Origin: Thermococcus barossii
GTDB lineage: Archaea; Methanobacteriota_B; Thermococci; Thermococcales; Thermococcaceae
Length of the DNA: 64,000 nt
Reading direction: 5' to 3'
NCBI RefSeq assembly: GCF_002214465.1
Contig: NZ_CP015101.1
Span: forward strand, 999,013 to 1,063,012
Under the pieces are notes generated by a model. That model made no database searches, was not told the DNA's origin, and was given only the letters and a program-made list of their open reading frames with translations. Below, piece after piece: positions 26,464 to 35,127 of the stretch. Position 1 is the first letter of the stretch; every line of letters begins with the position of its first letter. The position numbers and the translations under genes are program-made.

Positions 26464-28092
26464 TCACAGCCTGAAGCTCAGCCCCTCTATTCCCTTTTCG
26501 TAGAACGCCTTAATCTCCCGGTGAACCGCGTAATAGTCCGTTATGCCAAGCTCCGCCATCCTTTTGATTATCCTCGCACGGAGGAAGAGCTCGTTGTATA
26601 TCTCCTTCGGATCCTCATAGCCGGCAACTTCCGCGATTTTCCTCTCGAGAATGTACGAGTTGTTCATTCCACGGAAGATGTGTCTGTCAGTTACTGCGTC
26701 CCACTCGAAAACGTTCCTCGTGGCAACCCCGCCGAGTTCCTCGTAGTAGCCCTCTATCTCGACGACGCTGAGAACCCTCCTCAGGAACCTGCCACGGACG
26801 TAGACCGCCTGCTGGAAGAGGGCTATGTTCAGGTTGTCTATGAACGTGACTGGGATGTTTATCGGTGAGCCTGTGAAACGCTGTATCATCTTTCTAACGT
26901 CGCCAGCGTGAAACGTTGCCATGACCGGGTGTCCGGTCTGCATGGCCTGGAAGGCTATTGCACCCTCGGCTCCACGAATCTCACCGACTATGATGTAGTT
27001 AGGCCTCGAACGAAGAGCCGCCTTCAGGAGGTCAAAGAGCGTAACCCTGCTCTCCTCTGGCCCGCGCTCCCTGGTGGTGAGCCTCTGCCAGTTCTTGTGT
27101 GGAACGACGACCTCAGGAGTATCCTCAGCGGTGTAGATTTTAGCGTCTGGCTTGATGAAGGGGATGATTGAATTGAGCGTTGTGGTCTTTCCGCTGGCCG
27201 TCTCACCGCAGACGAAGATGCTCATGCCGTACTCAAGGGCCAGCCAGAGGTAGGCGGCAACCTCAGCGGAGAAGGTGTTCCATTTGACGAGCTGGACGAC
27301 GCTGAGCGGGGTCGCCGAGAACTTACGTATGGTTGCGCTCGGACCCTGAATGCTGACGTCGGGAGAGTAGATTATGTTGATACGCGAACCGTCCGGAAGG
27401 GTTCCATCGACGATCGGGTTTTTGTCGCTGACAGGCCTGCCCATCCTCTCGCTGAGGTTCTTGAAGTAATCCGCCAGACGGAGGTTGTCGCCGAAGGTTA
27501 TGTTAGTCTCCATAGCGTCGAATATCTTGTGGATGAGGGAAACGTAGTTGGCGCCAATTATGTGGATGTCTTCGATATAGGGGTCACGCATGAGGGGTTC
27601 AAGGGGTCCTATGCCGACTATGTCCCTCTTGAGAAGGTAGCGGAACTTGGCCACCTCCTCAGCCGTGAAGGAAACCCGTCTGCGGTTGAACAGACCCCCT
27701 CCAATCTTTCCCAGCGCCTCGTCCATTAGGTCGTCCAGAAAGCGCTCAAACTCCTCGCTCTCCTCCGGAATCTTCTTTTCTGGTGCGAGTTCGAGTATCT
27801 TGTCCTTCAGGAGTTCGTACTTCCGCTCCTCCTCCGGGCTGGTTATCCTGGGCTCGATGACTATATATCTCTTCTCCGTGTTTATGTCACCGTAGATGTG
27901 GATGAATATGGGATCCCCCACCGGGTAGAGTATGTTCGGGTACTTGATGTCCTTCATGTCCCTGCTGAGCTGGGCGTAGAACTCCGGAAACTTACCGGTC
28001 TTCTTGACGAATCCCTCCACATATCTTCGAAGGTGTGGGTTTCGGGCCATTGCAACCTCAATGTTGTCGCTGACGTCCTTCTTGACCGGCAT
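26464..28092 (-). CDS. arlI: archaellum motor ATPase ArlI (FlaI)
   Basis: 542 residues, a type II/IV secretion superfamily ATPase. Walker A is 'CGETASGKTTT'. An Asp-box-like 'IYTAEDTPEVVVP', the Walker B region 'RPNYIIVGEIRGAEG' and the His box 'TGHPVMATFHAGD' follow. The N-terminal domain starts with the family's 'NPHLRRYVEGF'. It powers both assembly and rotation. GGTGGT overlaps the end of arlH just before the ATG. Confidence 0.97.
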   Translation of the reverse strand: MPVKKDVSDNIEVAMARNPHLRRYVEGFVKKTGKFPEFYAQLSRDMKDIKYPNILYPVGDPIFIHIYGDINTEKRYIVIEPRITSPEEERKYELLKDKILELAPEKKIPEESEEFERFLDDLMDEALGKIGGGLFNRRRVSFTAEEVAKFRYLLKRDIVGIGPLEPLMRDPYIEDIHIIGANYVSLIHKIFDAMETNITFGDNLRLADYFKNLSERMGRPVSDKNPIVDGTLPDGSRINIIYSPDVSIQGPSATIRKFSATPLSVVQLVKWNTFSAEVAAYLWLALEYGMSIFVCGETASGKTTTLNSIIPFIKPDAKIYTAEDTPEVVVPHKNWQRLTTRERGPEESRVTLFDLLKAALRSRPNYIIVGEIRGAEGAIAFQAMQTGHPVMATFHAGDVRKMIQRFTGSPINIPVTFIDNLNIALFQQAVYVRGRFLRRVLSVVEIEGYYEELGGVATRNVFEWDAVTDRHIFRGMNNSYILERKIAEVAGYEDPKEIYNELFLRARIIKRMAELGITDYYAVHREIKAFYEKGIEGLSFRL

Positions 28093-28093
28093 A

Positions 28094-28795
28094 TCACACC
28101 ACCGCGGCTATCTCGACTATGAACCCGACCCTCGGTTCTACCCTGAACGGGATTATCTTCTGGAAGATGCCCATGGCATTGTTGTACTTGACGATGGTTG
28201 CCGAGTTCTTCAGGTCACCGCCGAACGTCTTCACGCTCAGCCGTATGAGCAGGCTGGACGCCTCCTCCAGTATCTTAAGGAACTCAGGCTCTATATCAGC
28301 AGGGTTCACGGTCATTATCGTGACCTTTCCCAGGGAGCTCAGCCTCTTCAGATGGAGGGAAAAGGCCCTTATTTCCTCTCTATCAAGCTCAGAGGGCAGG
28401 AGAGCGGAGAGTGAATCGATTATCATTACGTCCGTCTTCCACAGTCTCGGCTCCCCAACGAATCTCGACAGGAACTTCCGCCTGTCAGAAACGCCAACCA
28501 ACAGAGGATAGAGCGAGACGAACATGAGACGCCTCTTTATCAAATCCTGGATTATGCTGTATCCCAGTGAGTCCATCTGATTTATGAACTCGGGGGTGGT
28601 GTACTGGCTGGAAACATAGGTGGCGGTGTAATCGTTTCTCAGGAACCCGTAGAGGAGTCTCTGGGAGAATATGGACTTACCTGTACCCCTGTCTCCTTCG
28701 ATCAGTACTATACTCCCCGCTGGAATGCCGCCTCCAAGACGCCTGTGAAGCTCGTCGTTAGGTATCTGAATCCTAAGGAGGCTCCCCATGGCCAT
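28094..28795 (-). CDS. arlH: archaellum RecA-like regulator ArlH (FlaH)
   Basis: 233 residues from the ATG at 28795, which shares one base with the arlG stop (TGATG). KaiC/RecA fold with intact Walker A 'EGDRGTGKSIF' and Walker B-like 'DVMIIDSLSALLP'. ArlH binds ATP without strong hydrolysis and docks on ArlI to switch the motor. A second ATG at 28789 is also possible; no experimental start is known. Confidence 0.95.
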   Translation of the reverse strand: MAMGSLLRIQIPNDELHRRLGGGIPAGSIVLIEGDRGTGKSIFSQRLLYGFLRNDYTATYVSSQYTTPEFINQMDSLGYSIIQDLIKRRLMFVSLYPLLVGVSDRRKFLSRFVGEPRLWKTDVMIIDSLSALLPSELDREEIRAFSLHLKRLSSLGKVTIMTVNPADIEPEFLKILEEASSLLIRLSVKTFGGDLKNSATIVKYNNAMGIFQKIIPFRVEPRVGFIVEIAAVV

Positions 28796-29244
28796 CACCC
28801 CACCTCAAACACGAGTGATTTCCTCTTTCCAGTCTCGATGACGACCGTGATTTTGTGATACCCGGATGATGAGATGAAGGCAGTCGGGACGTATATTTTA
28901 CCGACTTCGTACGGAGCAAGCACGCCCGATGGATCGAAGGTAAGGTTTGCGGGCGGGATTATCGAGCCGTCTATCATGACAACAACGGAATTGGGGTCAA
29001 AAGAGAAGGAGTCTTTACCGGTGTTGCGGATGTAGAAGACGTACGAAGAGCCAGAAACGGGAATGTTCTCCGGATCGTTAATTATCTCAAAATTAGTGCG
29101 CAGACTCTCGGCCACATCTTGGCCTTTCGTGATAATGCCTCCTGAAATATCCTGGGTAACCACGTACAGACCTCCGGCTACCATACCCGCTACCAGTAGT
29201 GAGACGATGAACAGTACAAGCTCTGACACCACTGAACTCGCCAT
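28795..29244 (-). CDS. arlG: archaellum stator protein ArlG (FlaG)
   Basis: 149 residues. An N-terminal archaellin-like helix ('ELVLFIVSLLVAGMVAGGLYVVTQDIS') is followed by an extracytoplasmic beta-sandwich with 'SSYVFYIRNTGKDSF'. With ArlF it forms the complex that links the motor to the S-layer. Its start lies two bases after the arlF stop. Confidence 0.92.
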   Translation of the reverse strand: MASSVVSELVLFIVSLLVAGMVAGGLYVVTQDISGGIITKGQDVAESLRTNFEIINDPENIPVSGSSYVFYIRNTGKDSFSFDPNSVVVMIDGSIIPPANLTFDPSGVLAPYEVGKIYVPTAFISSSGYHKITVVIETGKRKSLVFEVG

Positions 29245-29246
29245 TA

Positions 29247-29756
29247 TTACCCCTCCACAGGGCAGTACCAGGCACTGCTAATCACCTGCGGCGATCCGTT
29301 GGTCGCGTTACCGACCCACTTCCATTTTACCTTCAGCCCACAGCCAATCTCGGTGCTTATCACGAGGGAATTGACCAGGGTCTGATCTTTCTGGAGGTTT
29401 TGAACCGTCAGCTCCATCCACTCCCCGGGCAGGAGATATTCCCTGCCGGAGGTCAGGACTTTCGACGCGGTCAGGTCTCCGTTGTATATGTACGTCCACT
29501 TCGCCGGGGATAGCGTGCTCCCCTCATTTGTTATATTGAACGTGATGTCGTAAACCGTAACGTTTGCCTGGGTTGAGTAGTTATACCCCGTGAGCTCAAG
29601 CTCCGACGTCTTCACCCTGAGGGCCATCTGATTGTAGTCTTCCGTTGCCTGATGCACCATCGAGTATGCGTTCTCACTCGAAACGTATAGCATGCCGAAG
29701 GAAACCAGCGTTGCTATCAGCAGCACAGCGAAGGCCGCTGGTACACTGACCCCCAT
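29247..29756 (-). CDS. arlF: archaellum stator protein ArlF (FlaF)
   Basis: 169 residues. An N-terminal membrane helix ('PAAFAVLLIATLVSFGMLYVSS') is followed by an extracytoplasmic beta-sandwich rich in N-glycosylation sites. ArlF binds the S-layer and anchors the stator. The position between arlD and arlG is the standard thermococcal order. Confidence 0.9.
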   Translation of the reverse strand: MGVSVPAAFAVLLIATLVSFGMLYVSSENAYSMVHQATEDYNQMALRVKTSELELTGYNYSTQANVTVYDITFNITNEGSTLSPAKWTYIYNGDLTASKVLTSGREYLLPGEWMELTVQNLQKDQTLVNSLVISTEIGCGLKVKWKWVGNATNGSPQVISSAWYCPVEG

Positions 29757-29765
29757 GTGAATCCC

Positions 29766-30668
29766 CTAAACACCGTACACGTCTTCCAGCACCCTGCCAA
29801 TCACCCGCATTTCCCTTTCTATGGCATCCAGCAGTTCCCTGGTTATCCTGACTCCCCTGAGGCGCTCTATGAAGAGCAGCGAAACGAGGTGGTCCTGTAT
29901 CGTGAGCTTCTCATCCGGCCTCCAGTCCGGCTCTCTGTGGTGGGGTCTTATGCCCTCGGCGTACCTAAGCAAAGTATTCAGCACGTCCTCGGAAATCCAC
30001 CCGATCTGGTAGTAGAACTCAAGGACATCTTCAAGGTTCTGCATGCCAACCCGGTCTATGAGGAAGCCCAGCCACTTTAATGCCATCATCGTCGAGACCA
30101 TGTCGTTGGGGATGTGCTCAAGCCTTGCCTTGGTACGTGGAGGGCTGATCAGGACGTCCCTAATTTCAGAGGGGATTTCAAATCCCCTGGAAAGCTCAAA
30201 CTCCTTCTCCATGGACTCTACCTCCGTCGGGTTTTGGGAGGGGGGCTCCTGAGACGGTGCTTCCTCCACCCGGGTTTCACTGGTGAGGGGCCCCTCACCG
30301 AAACCGCCGCCGCTTCCGGCACCCATGACTTCACCGTACTCCACGACCTGGGCCCCTCCCACTGGTCGATTCTGAGGCTCACCCCACGGCGATTGATTAG
30401 CCTGAGCGGCCTGCGAGAGGTTCATGAGGTGATTGCGTATCTCCTCCAAGTACCTTCCAATTTCATCCACGCGGCTGTCGAGGCGGGAGAGCTTCTCGAT
30501 CTGCCCCGCGTAGGTGCGGAGTACCTTGTCAACTATCCTATCAACCTGCTCAGGGGTCAGTATGTCACGCTTCTTCATGAGGCGATCCTTAAGGTCATCA
30601 ATCAGGAAGTTCGGAACCTTGCCCCTGAGGCGCTTGAGCCTCTCCTCAATTTCGGTTTCGGTAATCAT
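29766..30668 (-). CDS. arlD: archaellum cytosolic ring protein ArlD/E (FlaD/E)
   Basis: 300 residues. An N-terminal helical coiled-coil region (about 1-95) and a Gly/Pro/Glu/Ser-rich linker (about 95-155) are followed by the conserved C-terminal FlaD/E domain with 'MVSTMMALKWLGFLIDRVG', 'GWISEDVLNTLLRYAEG' and 'HLVSLLFIERLRG'. It connects the motor to the chemotaxis adaptor CheF. It overlaps arlC by four bases (ATGA). Confidence 0.93.
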   Translation of the reverse strand: MITETEIEERLKRLRGKVPNFLIDDLKDRLMKKRDILTPEQVDRIVDKVLRTYAGQIEKLSRLDSRVDEIGRYLEEIRNHLMNLSQAAQANQSPWGEPQNRPVGGAQVVEYGEVMGAGSGGGFGEGPLTSETRVEEAPSQEPPSQNPTEVESMEKEFELSRGFEIPSEIRDVLISPPRTKARLEHIPNDMVSTMMALKWLGFLIDRVGMQNLEDVLEFYYQIGWISEDVLNTLLRYAEGIRPHHREPDWRPDEKLTIQDHLVSLLFIERLRGVRITRELLDAIEREMRVIGRVLEDVYGV

Positions 30669-31177
30669 ACCCCTCCCTCCGAGATGGCTTCATATATCAG
30701 GTCATCGAGATCCATACCATCGATAACAAGGAGCCTCAGATCGGATTTTATTTGAGCTATTTCGGCTTTCAAACTCTCAATCTCCTCACTCAGCTCCTGA
30801 ATCTCGCTGAGTAACGGATTAGCGGAATCAACATCCTTAAATGGGTTAATCTGCTGGGAGACTATCTCATAGAGGACCATAACGTCCTTTATCACCTTAT
30901 CAAGACGGTCTATTTCCTCGCGGAGTTCGTTTATCTGGGTCTTGAGGGTGTCGATACTCACCTTTATGCGAGGGATGTCGTTCTCAATCTCGTTTATCCT
31001 CGTCATGACCTGAGTGATAAGCTCCTCTTCCTCCTTTTTCCGCTGGGCAGTCTCTTCCGCGGTTTCCTGGGCTTCCTGCTCCAGCTCATCGAGCTTTATT
31101 ATCTCCCTGTTGTCCTCTGTCTTCTCCTCACCCTCCTTCTTTTTCTTGAACTTGTTCTTCAGGTACGAAAACGACAT
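30665..31177 (-). CDS. arlC: archaellum cytosolic ring protein ArlC (FlaC)
   Basis: 170 residues from the ATG at 31177 (GGTGAT upstream; an upstream start would add three). A Lys-rich N-terminus precedes a long coiled coil ('INEIENDIPRIKVSIDTLKTQINELREEIDRLDKVI') and the FlaC end 'IDGMDLDDLIYEAISEGG'. It works with ArlD/E as the euryarchaeal cytosolic ring. A pyrimidine-rich tract between it and arlB may reduce its expression relative to archaellin. Confidence 0.9.
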   Translation of the reverse strand: MSFSYLKNKFKKKKEGEEKTEDNREIIKLDELEQEAQETAEETAQRKKEEEELITQVMTRINEIENDIPRIKVSIDTLKTQINELREEIDRLDKVIKDVMVLYEIVSQQINPFKDVDSANPLLSEIQELSEEIESLKAEIAQIKSDLRLLVIDGMDLDDLIYEAISEGGV

Positions 31178-31201
31178 TCCAATCACCCGCGAGGAAAGTT
31201 A

Positions 31202-31216
31202 TGGAAAAAGGAAAGG
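31202..31216 (-). terminator. pyrimidine-rich tract between arlB and arlC
   Basis: On the minus strand the archaellin stop is followed within about 12 nt by CCTTTCCTTTTTCCA, a U-rich tract of the kind that terminates archaeal transcription. A leaky stop here would leave excess archaellin mRNA and lower levels of the motor genes. Confidence 0.45.
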
Positions 31217-31227
31217 TGGTAGAGGCT

Positions 31228-31881
31228 TCACTTGAGGTCGACTATCTTGTCGGTGGTACTGAGACCGTAGGCGGTCGGTGTGATGACCTTGGTGTAGCCA
31301 GGAGCACCGAACTCCGGAACGACCCTGATGGTTATGGGGGTCCTGGGCTCAACACCGCCGAAGACGGCGGTAAGGTTGACGGTGAGCAGGGCTATGTCGC
31401 CGGTGGTTAGGGTCGGAATGGTGCCGCTGAGAGAACTGTCGGCGTCCTGAACAATGAGAATACCAAAGTGTGTTCCGTCGACCTTGGTGTTGTTCCATGC
31501 GTCAGATGTCGTATCAAACATGTCTCCGCTGATGGTGGCCTTGGCGTTTCCGTATGAAAGAACAACCTGCTTCTGGCCGTTGTCAAGGTAGACTTTGGTT
31601 TGGTTGAGGTCAATCGGGGTGCTTCCAGCGTTGAGGGAGACCTGGATTGTCATTAGGGTCATGTTGTTGGAAGAGGGTGCGTAACCCGTCACTGCGTCAA
31701 TCTTTATGCCCGTTGAAACTTCCTGGGTGGTCTGCCTGCCCGTGGCCTCGGCCCTCTGCTGGAGGTAGCCGCTGGTGTTGATGAGAACCGCGGCAGCCAC
31801 TGCAGCCACTAGAACCATGGCTATGAACACTATCAGGGTACCGATACCAACGGCACCCCTCTTCTTCTTCAGCAACCTCAT
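31228..31881 (-). CDS. arlB: archaellin (single copy)
   Basis: 217 residues, the filament subunit. It has the class III signal '[27 protein letters not shown]': a basic leader cut after Gly by prepilin peptidase ArlK (not in this window), then the hydrophobic assembly helix. The outer domain has several N-x-S/T sites and ends '[16 protein letters not shown]', typical of Thermococcales. A strong GGAGGTG site precedes the ATG. Related species usually have two to five archaellin genes in tandem; only this one lies here. Confidence 0.96.
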   Translation of the reverse strand: MRLLKKKRGAVGIGTLIVFIAMVLVAAVAAAVLINTSGYLQQRAEATGRQTTQEVSTGIKIDAVTGYAPSSNNMTLMTIQVSLNAGSTPIDLNQTKVYLDNGQKQVVLSYGNAKATISGDMFDTTSDAWNNTKVDGTHFGILIVQDADSSLSGTIPTLTTGDIALLTVNLTAVFGGVEPRTPITIRVVPEFGAPGYTKVITPTAYGLSTTDKIVDLK

Positions 31882-31930
31882 TTCCTGGCACCTCCCTTAG
31901 GGATTTTGCAATATATCCTATGTTGCTTTG

Positions 31931-31990
31931 AATATAAATCGATTTTTTGTTGGTAGTTATGTAGAAACTGGTGTACCTACATATGTAGGT
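31931..31990 (-). promoter_or_regulatory. arlB promoter with TACATA palindrome (EarA-type sites)
   Basis: Read on the minus strand: a perfect 16-bp palindrome ACCTACATATGTAGGT (31990-31975), a second TACATA (31963-31958), an A-rich BRE, and TTTATATT (31938-31931) as TATA box about 50 nt before the arlB ATG. From memory, the euryarchaeal archaellum regulator EarA recognises TACATA-like repeats just upstream of the BRE. A probable EarA gene lies 1.1 kb away. The spacing fits an activator helping TFB/TBP. Confidence 0.65.
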
Positions 31991-32059
31991 TGATACTACT
32001 ACAAAAAATAAACACAGAGTTGGTGATCCAACGACAAAATGGCGGATAAGTGGAGAACA

Positions 32060-33022
32060 TCACATCAAGCGCGTGACCAGCAGGGTGGATTTACCTATGG
32101 GTTCAACCCTCACATCGTATGGACTCTCTTCAACAGCGGCAATTATATCTTCCGAGCTCGGGAAGCAGGTGAATTCTTTGGTCAGGCTCTCAAAGAACTC
32201 CAGGGCAGCGATACGCGGATAGTTATCCCTAAAGGGCTCGATTATAACAAGCTTCCCTCCAGGTTTTAGAGTCTCGATGGCCCTTCTAACGGCCGCTCCG
32301 GGATTCTCCAGATACTCCAAGACAAAGCTCATAACCACGGCATCGTACGTGTTCTTAATCACGAGTTTTCTGATGTCCATCTCCCTCAGAACCACCCAAT
32401 CCATGCGGGCATTCCTGACGCGGGTCTTGGCTATGCTCAGCAAGCCTGGAGAAAAGTCAACGCCGACGTATTTCCCGTTAGGACCAACGGCCTCCCCAAG
32501 TTCCACGGGGGAAACGGAGCCGCAGCCGAGGTCAAGAACATTCATGCCGTCCTCAAGGCCCAGTAGGTTTGATGCAAGCTGCCGGTAGGTCCGGTTGAGC
32601 TCCATCAGTAGTCGCATGTCCCAGAAGTCTGCGCCCTTATCAAAGTCCATGAGTATCTTCGGGTGCTCCGCGGAGATGAAGGCGTAATCAGCCATCTTGT
32701 AAAGTTCCTCCACTATCTGAACCCAGTCGGAGAGAAGCTTTCCTGCGTCCTCCGTGTTTAAACTGAACTCGTAGGAGAACCCGGGCATCTTTAAAACGCC
32801 ATCGGATTCCTCAACAAAGCCAAGGGCGAGGTAAGTGTCTATAAGTTTCCCGAGATAGGCCTTGTTGGAAACGGGAATCATAGTCAGCAACTCTTCACGG
32901 GGCACTCCACCCGCGAGCCTGCGGAAAATTCCATACTTTAGCCCAAGCCTGAGGAGATGTCCAAGGGACAAATCCACTATCGCCTCAAGATTCCTGTCGA
33001 GTATCTCCGCGAGGGATTTCAT
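32060..33022 (-). CDS. class I SAM-dependent methyltransferase next to the archaellum operon
   Basis: 320 residues from the ATG at 33022 (GAGGTGA upstream). An N-terminal winged-helix-like dimerisation region ('GYIFRRLAGGVPREELL'-like pattern, about 30-75) precedes a Rossmann methyltransferase with motif I 'VLDLGCGSVSP', 'YVGVDFSPGLL' and 'DAVVMSFVLEYLENP'. It sits between the EarA-like regulator (10 bp gap) and the archaellin promoter, a conserved place for a methyltransferase in Thermococcales. The substrate is unknown; archaellin or its glycan is a guess from position only. Confidence 0.82.
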   Translation of the reverse strand: MKSLAEILDRNLEAIVDLSLGHLLRLGLKYGIFRRLAGGVPREELLTMIPVSNKAYLGKLIDTYLALGFVEESDGVLKMPGFSYEFSLNTEDAGKLLSDWVQIVEELYKMADYAFISAEHPKILMDFDKGADFWDMRLLMELNRTYRQLASNLLGLEDGMNVLDLGCGSVSPVELGEAVGPNGKYVGVDFSPGLLSIAKTRVRNARMDWVVLREMDIRKLVIKNTYDAVVMSFVLEYLENPGAAVRRAIETLKPGGKLVIIEPFRDNYPRIAALEFFESLTKEFTCFPSSEDIIAAVEESPYDVRVEPIGKSTLLVTRLM

Positions 33023-33032
33023 GGCAGTCACC

Positions 33033-33353
33033 TCATGTGTACCTCGAGTAGTAGGAGTGGTAGGACTTCAGGAGTTTAACGACCTGCTTTCCGTACTCCG
33101 TGAGCCTGTAGTACTTGAAACCCTTCTCGGTAACGACCTCCACCAGGCCAAGGCTCACAAGGGAACTGTGACCATTGTACCTGTTTCCAAGACCAATAAG
33201 AGCGCCTTTCACATTTGAGGGGTCTGATTTGACCACCCTTGCGATTTCAGAGAGGTAGGTGGGGGTGGGATATATTTCATCGAGATAAAAGAGTATCCTC
33301 TTCCTAAGTTCACTGCGGTTGATAGAGCGAATTACAAAGGGATCAATGAACAT
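33033..33353 (-). CDS. earA: winged-helix regulator, probable EarA (archaellum activator)
   Basis: 106 residues. A MarR/ArsR-sized winged helix: 'ELRKRILFYLDEIYPTPTYLSEIARVVKSDPSNVKGALIGLG' with recognition helix, then a wing 'GLVEVVTEKGFKYYRLTEYGKQVVKLL'. Its size, sequence style and place at the head of the archaellum locus match EarA, the euryarchaeal activator of archaellum transcription. It is probably co-transcribed with the methyltransferase. TATA (TTTATATAG, about 33428-33436 minus strand) lies about 75 nt upstream. Confidence 0.75.
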   Translation of the reverse strand: MFIDPFVIRSINRSELRKRILFYLDEIYPTPTYLSEIARVVKSDPSNVKGALIGLGNRYNGHSSLVSLGLVEVVTEKGFKYYRLTEYGKQVVKLLKSYHSYYSRYT

Positions 33354-33811
33354 TTGAACATCCCCCTACCACTACCCCGCAACAATTAAAGACTCTCCAA
33401 TTCCCACCAAAATATGTTGAGCACAATACTATATAAATGTTACCATTTGTGAACTAATAACCCTTTTCAACTTGTCAAAATGTAATTATTATCCCGATAG
33501 ATATTCCATTGTTGAAGGTTTATCCAGCTTGGATAAAATCTATCCAAGAATTGGATTACCCACAACACCTTCGAGAGCGCCCAACACGGTATGTTGTCAC
33601 ATTTTAGGTGAAGCTCCACCTCGTGATGATGAAATGACAACCAAGGGGACAAAGAATTTAAATTCTGGTTTTCAAACCTACACCCATGCCGCTGATGATA
33701 GTCGTCGAGCACAGAATCGGGGCTTTCCCCCTTTGGATAAATTGATGCTCTTCTGGTAGTTCAATCGCTACCGTTATAAAGCCCCTTTCAAAGCCCCTGG
33801 AGGTGGTAAGG
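33354..33811. other. 458-bp divergent intergenic region between earA and asnS
   Basis: It holds the earA promoter (near 33430, minus strand), an AT-rich middle with a cluster of TGGATAAA/TTTATCCA repeats, and the asnS promoter (GTTATAAAG near 33773, plus strand). I see no convincing gene. An open frame on the plus strand at 33472-33759 has no ribosome site and an un-protein-like composition. ATGATGA near 33627 has no matching D box. Confidence 0.6.
33519..33548. repeat. alternating inverted repeats of TTTATCCA/TGGATAAA
   Basis: TTTATCCA (33519-33526) and TGGATAAA (33530-33537) pair perfectly with a 3-nt spacer. CTTGGATA (33528-33535) and TATCCAAG (33541-33548) also pair perfectly with a 5-nt spacer, so the central copy can pair either way. 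A further TGGATAAA lies near 33733-33740. Confidence 0.6.
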
Positions 33812-35104
33812 ATGATTGATAAGGTTTACTGCGCCGATGTTCGGCCCGATATGGAAGGCAAACGCGTTAAACTCGCCGGATGGGTTTACAGGAAGAGAGA
33901 GGTCGGAAAGAAGGTGTTCATAGTCCTCCGCGACTCAAGCGGGATAATCCAAACGATATTCAAGAAGGAGCTTAGTGAGGAAGCCTACGCCGAGGCAAAA
34001 AAAGTTGGGATAGAGTCCAGCGTGATAATCGAGGGTGTGGTTAAGGCCGACCCACGCGCACCAACCGGGGTGGAGGTTCAGGCAGATAGGATAGAGATCA
34101 TCCAGAACGTGGACTTCTTCCCGATAACGAAGGACGCGAGCGACGAGTTCCTGCTGGATGTCAGGCACCTGCACCTGCACTCACCGAAGGTTGCCAGCGT
34201 AATGAAGGTCAAGGCGACGATGATGCAGGCCGCTCGCGAGTGGCTCCTCCAGGACGGCTGGTACGAGGTCTTTCCCCCAATACTCGTCACCGGTGCCGTC
34301 GAGGGCGGCGCGACCCTCTTCAAGCTCAAGTACTTCGACAAGACCGCCTACCTCAGCCAGTCGGCCCAGCTCTACCTTGAGGCTGCCATCTTCGGCCTCG
34401 AAAAGGTCTGGTCGCTAACTCCGAGCTTCAGGGCCGAGAAGAGCAGGACGAGGAGACACCTCACCGAGTTCTGGCACCTGGAGCTTGAGGCCGCCTGGAT
34501 GGACCTCTGGGACATCATGAAGGTGGAGGAGGAGCTGGTCAGCTACATGGTGCAGAGGACGCTTGAGCTCAGGAGGGGCGACATCGAGACCTTCAGGAAG
34601 GACTTCACCACGCTCAAGAACACGGCCCCGCCCTTCCCGCGGATAAGCTACGATGAAGCAATCGACATACTCCAGAGCAAGGGAGTTCAGATAGAGTGGG
34701 GCGAGGACATGGGCGCCGACGAGGAGAGGATTTTAACGCAGGAGTTCGAGAGCCCCTTCTTCGTCTACGGCTATCCGAAGCACATCAAGGCCTTCTACAT
34801 GAAGGAGGACCCGGAGGACCCGAGGAAGGTTCTTGCCGCCGACATGCTCGCGCCGGAAGGCTACGGCGAGGTCATCGGCGGCTCACAGCGTGAGGACGAC
34901 TACGACAAGCTCGTGCAGAGGATTCTCGACGAGGGAATGGATCCGAAGGACTACGAGTGGTACCTCGACCTGAGGAAGTACGGCTCTGTTCCGCACAGCG
35001 GTTTCGGCCTCGGCCTTGAGAGGCTCGTCGCCTGGGTGCTGAAGCTCGACCATGTCCGCTGGGCCACGCTCTTCCCGAGGACGCCGAGCAGGCTGTATCC
35101 GTAG
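33812..35104 (+). CDS. asnS: asparaginyl-tRNA synthetase
   Basis: 430 residues from the ATG at 33812 (GGAGGTGGT upstream). A class IIb synthetase: N-terminal OB-fold anticodon domain ('GKRVKLAGWVYRKREVGKKVFIVLRDSSGIIQ'), motif 2 'FRAEKSRTRRHLTEFWHLE' and motif 3 'GFGLGLERLVAWVL'. It is closer to the Pyrococcus AsnRS pattern ('YGSVPHSGFGLGLERL', 'HLHLHSPK') than to AspRS, so I assign Asn rather than Asp. The stop is followed at once by a 10-bp-arm hairpin. Confidence 0.9.
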   Translation: MIDKVYCADVRPDMEGKRVKLAGWVYRKREVGKKVFIVLRDSSGIIQTIFKKELSEEAYAEAKKVGIESSVIIEGVVKADPRAPTGVEVQADRIEIIQNVDFFPITKDASDEFLLDVRHLHLHSPKVASVMKVKATMMQAAREWLLQDGWYEVFPPILVTGAVEGGATLFKLKYFDKTAYLSQSAQLYLEAAIFGLEKVWSLTPSFRAEKSRTRRHLTEFWHLELEAAWMDLWDIMKVEEELVSYMVQRTLELRRGDIETFRKDFTTLKNTAPPFPRISYDEAIDILQSKGVQIEWGEDMGADEERILTQEFESPFFVYGYPKHIKAFYMKEDPEDPRKVLAADMLAPEGYGEVIGGSQREDDYDKLVQRILDEGMDPKDYEWYLDLRKYGSVPHSGFGLGLERLVAWVLKLDHVRWATLFPRTPSRLYP

Positions 35105-35127
35105 CAACCTTTGCAAGGCAAAGGTTG
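35105..35127. repeat. hairpin after asnS, left edge of the accessory patch
   Basis: CAACCTTTGC and GCAAAGGTTG form a perfect 10-bp inverted repeat with a 3-nt loop, starting at the base after the asnS stop codon. It can act as a terminator-like structure. A closely related hairpin lies next to tRNA-Arg at 37447-37471, so it may also be a dispersed repeat or an element border. Confidence 0.7.

Noticed and set aside
33620-33720. ATGATGA motif suggesting a box C/D sRNA
   Set aside because: No CTGA box at guide distance and no second C/D pair.
33472-33759. 95-codon plus-strand frame between earA and asnS
   Set aside because: No ribosome site, composition unlike real proteins here, and it crosses an inverted-repeat cluster and the asnS promoter.
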